From: Citrus sinensis
Lineage: Eukaryota; Streptophyta; Magnoliopsida; Sapindales; Rutaceae
Direction of reading: 5' to 3'
Length of the DNA stretch: 64,000 nucleotides
NCBI RefSeq assembly: GCF_022201045.2
Contig: NC_068556.1
Location: forward strand, 124,001-188,000
Shown: positions 61,604-64,000 of the stretch, piece by piece
Position numbering within the stretch: position 1 is the first letter of the stretch
Layout: each line of letters opens with the position of its first letter
The notes under the pieces: generated by a model
Told to the model about the DNA's origin: nothing
The model's input: the letters and a program-made list of their open reading frames with translations, nothing else
Database searches by the model: none
Program-made: the position numbers and the translations under genes

Positions 61604-62840
61604 TTAATATTCGGGTTTATATATAACGATTTAGAAGAAACAGTGATGTGAAGTCCGAGCATCTCACCGCAAGAATCAGTGATATGGCAAATTGGAAAGC
61701 CGCATGCATGGCCAGGCCAGTCAAGGGTAAGCAATCGTACCTCTACCTCGTACAATTCAATCTCACTGACACCGCGTGTTGTCACGGCCGTGGCACAAGC
61801 TACTTGGATTTTCAAGAGAAGCCAACCCAACCCATGTGAATTTGTTTGTACTTTTTCTATTTATTTATTACTTATCGCAGAAAAACCAAATGCACAATTT
61901 GACTTGGAAATTTGCCAATTTCACTCACTCTCACTCAAATTACTGCAGGTTTCACGGCTCATACTTAAACGGTGCCTGCCTTGTTGGCTTTTAAGAGTTT
62001 GCGCAAATTTATGTGTCAATTTTACATAGAAAATTTGCCAAAATGAAAGAGTTTTATTGCAATCTTACATTTCTTAAAAATTTTATTTATTTAAATCTCT
62101 CATTTTGATTATCTTTTTGACAAAAAAAAAAAAAATGACCACGAGGGCAGCTATGTGATTCAAATGTTTGTGCCCATGTTCATGTTGCATTAATAACTAC
62201 GATGATGATGGGATTTAGGTTAAATTAATGAAAGCTCATGTGACTTTAATTTTCTTGCGTGTTCACTGAGAGTGAAGAGGGAGGTGCGTAGAATGGATAG
62301 CATTTTGGGAATCGCTTTAATTCCCAATCAACAATATGATTGCAGATTTGACTCCGATTTTGTGCCCAAATTATTAAATAACTTGCACAACGTGATCCCC
62401 ACTTGCTTCCTTTTCCTTTCCTTTAATTGCGACAACTTTAAGATGGATTAATTAATAATTGGAAACGAAGGAATAGGGCTTCAATTAAATGTAATCTTGA
62501 ACATTAATGTCTCCTTTCATTATTCATAATATTTTAATTCCAAGGGGTTGAATACTTGAATTATATTTTCCACCTTTTTTTTTTCCAAATAGTTTTAATC
62601 AAAAAATTCTTTAGGGATTATCAGTACCCCAATATATTTTCTGTGGGTTTATTTAATATGAACTCTAGGATCTATATGCAAACATCCAAACATTTTTTAA
62701 TGAGTAATGATACATGTATAAATTTTTATACAAATTGTATTCTTATAAATTGATGGGATAATATATGTAAGTTATATTATTATCTAACTTAACAAGATCC
62801 TATTCAATATATGCTTACCATACCTCCCACTAACTTTTAA
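61604..62840. other. AT-rich spacer
   Basis: No gene is supported. Open frames around 61648-62029 overlap each other in different frames and look like chance. There is a T-run near 62573 and AT-rich repeats. Confidence 0.5.
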
Positions 62841-63251
62841 GGAATAAAAGACTAGAACAAGTGATAATGATATTATATGTAACATCTGTTTGTAATTTAT
62901 ATAATAGTTTGTACATGTATCTTTATCATTTTTAAAATGCAAATGTTCATCTATTTGTATATTATAAAAAAAAATTTGCTAAAAGACTACCTTTTGTTGT
63001 AGAGTTAATGTCTTAAATTTCGTTTTTTTTAAAAAAATTTTACTACTTAGTACAAAGAGTTAGATTTGATAAAAGTATGGACATCCACTATAGTTAATGA
63101 TTGATATAAAATTGTTTACAAATATGGATTTTCTTATTAGACGGCACCAAAAAATAAAAAAAAAAGAAAAAAGTAATCTACACTGTAGACTAAATATAAT
63201 ATCCGCTGGACTAAGAAAAATTTACTAATTAAGTGAATACTAATTCATCGA
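62841..63251. repeat. Tandem duplication, unit 1 (MITE-free)
   Basis: About 411 bp, starting GGAATAAAAGACTAGAACAA, repeated at 63273-63961 with high similarity (for example ACAAGTGATAATGATATT and GTAATTTATATAATAGTTTG in both). It keeps the uninterrupted sequence GACTAAATATAATATCC at the place where the second unit carries a MITE. Confidence 0.85.
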
Positions 63252-63272
63252 AAAATTGTTATAGTCTTTTCT

Positions 63273-63961
63273 GGAAAATAAAAGACTATAACAATAACAA
63301 GTGATAATGATATTTTACGTGATGTCTGTTTGTAATTTATATAATAGTTTGTACATGTATCTTTATCATTTTTAAAATGAAAATATTCATCTATCTGTAT
63401 ATTATAAAAAACAAATTGCTAAAAGACTACCTTTTGTTGTAGAATTAATCTCTTAAATTTAGTTTTTTTTTTTTAATTTTACTACTTAGTACAAAGAGTT
63501 AGATTTTTAAAAGTATGGACATCCACTATAGTTAATGATTGATATAAAATTGTTTACAAATATGGATTTTCTTATTAGACGGCACCAAAAAAAAAGAAAG
63601 AAAAAAGTAATCTACACTGTAGACTAAGAGTGCGTTTGGGATTGAGGTTGGGCAGCTGTAACTTAAAAGCTACAGCACTAAAGTGTTTGGTAAACACTAG
63701 CTGCTGTAGCTTTTAAGTTATGTTGATATAATTTTTCACTTGTATAATATAAAATTTATTATATCTTTAATAATTTTGATAAAATTATTATTTAAAATTT
63801 ATATTTACTATATATTATTAACTTTTATTTCATAATTACAACTTTTTTTTCACAGCAGCTGTAGCTTAAAAGCTACAGCACCTCAATCCCAAACGCACCC
63901 TAAATATAATATCCTCTGGACTAAGAAAAATTTACTCATTAAGTGAATACTAATTCATCGA
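63273..63961. repeat. Tandem duplication, unit 2 (with MITE)
   Basis: Second copy of the 411-bp unit, enlarged to 689 bp by the element at 63628-63900. Both units end AAGTGAATACTAATTCATCG. Small differences between units show that the duplication is not brand new. Confidence 0.85.
63628..63900. mobile_element. PIF/Harbinger-type MITE with empty site next door
   Basis: 273 bp. Left end GAGTGCGTTTGGGATTGAGG; the right end is the complement of GGGTGCGTTTGGGATTGAGG, a 20-bp inverted repeat with one mismatch. TAA stands on both sides (63625-63627 and 63901-63903), while the neighbouring unit has one TAA and no element. Subterminal GCTGTAACTTAAAAGCTAC is nearly self-complementary. Confidence 0.9.
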
Positions 63962-64000
63962 ATTAATATGTGTGTGTGTATAATTAATTAAAAAAAATTG

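Noticed and set aside
61648-62029. Three overlapping plus-strand frames of 63 to 116 codons
   Set aside because: They overlap in different frames, none resembles a known protein and there is no splice or promoter context.
1-64000. CRISPR arrays, phage-like clusters, operons or toxin-antitoxin pairs
   Set aside because: No regularly spaced repeats and no such proteins were seen; the gene structure is entirely that of a plant nucleus.

Overview
The window is nuclear DNA from a flowering plant. Genes are split by many short introns with GT/AG borders, intergenic DNA is AT-rich and full of miniature transposons, and every recognisable protein has a plant-type relative. I think of a woody eudicot such as Citrus, but that is a guess.

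Layout. 1-2903 (+): the 3' part of an organellar type IA DNA topoisomerase. 3514-6881 (-): a USP-domain receptor-like cytoplasmic kinase. 7603-9175 (-): a nucleoredoxin. 9176-13151: repeats. 13152-15625 (-): a pollen-receptor-like LRR kinase. 15626-20160: repeats. 20161-21818 (+): a DUF3537 / gustatory-receptor-like membrane protein. 22169-22241 (+): tRNA-Arg(ACG). 22431-24538 (-): a trihelix transcription factor. 28027-29577 (+): a ChaC-like gamma-glutamylcyclotransferase. 31462-34087 (+): proteasome subunit beta-1. 34791-36434 (+): an AIG2-like protein. 37345-47383 (-): L-arabinokinase in 29 exons. 50770-51080 (+): a small two-exon candidate gene. 51582-51830 (-): a lone 3' coding exon. 53947-54966 (-): an intronless GT64 glycosyltransferase. 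55260-56094 (+): a DnaJ-type zinc-finger protein. 59738-60256 (-): a SAUR protein. The last 4 kb is repeats.

From memory of Arabidopsis locus names, the order topoisomerase, USP-kinase, nucleoredoxin, PRK-type kinase, trihelix factor, ChaC-like, PBA1, AIG2-like, SAUR matches the run At4g31210 to At4g31320. The DUF3537 gene, and the block with arabinokinase, GT64 and the DnaJ-like gene, interrupt that order. The genes are separate transcription units. Loose themes are glutathione and thiol redox (nucleoredoxin, two GGCT-fold genes) and sugar or wall metabolism (arabinokinase, GT64).

Mobile DNA is mostly small. Several PIF/Harbinger-type MITEs carry TAA or TTA target duplications. One sits in one half of a tandem duplication whose other half keeps the empty site. 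There is also a Mutator-type MITE in a topoisomerase intron, SINE-like pieces and two solo-LTR-like fossils. I found no CRISPR, phage or operon-like system and nothing that clearly amounts to a wholly new biological system.
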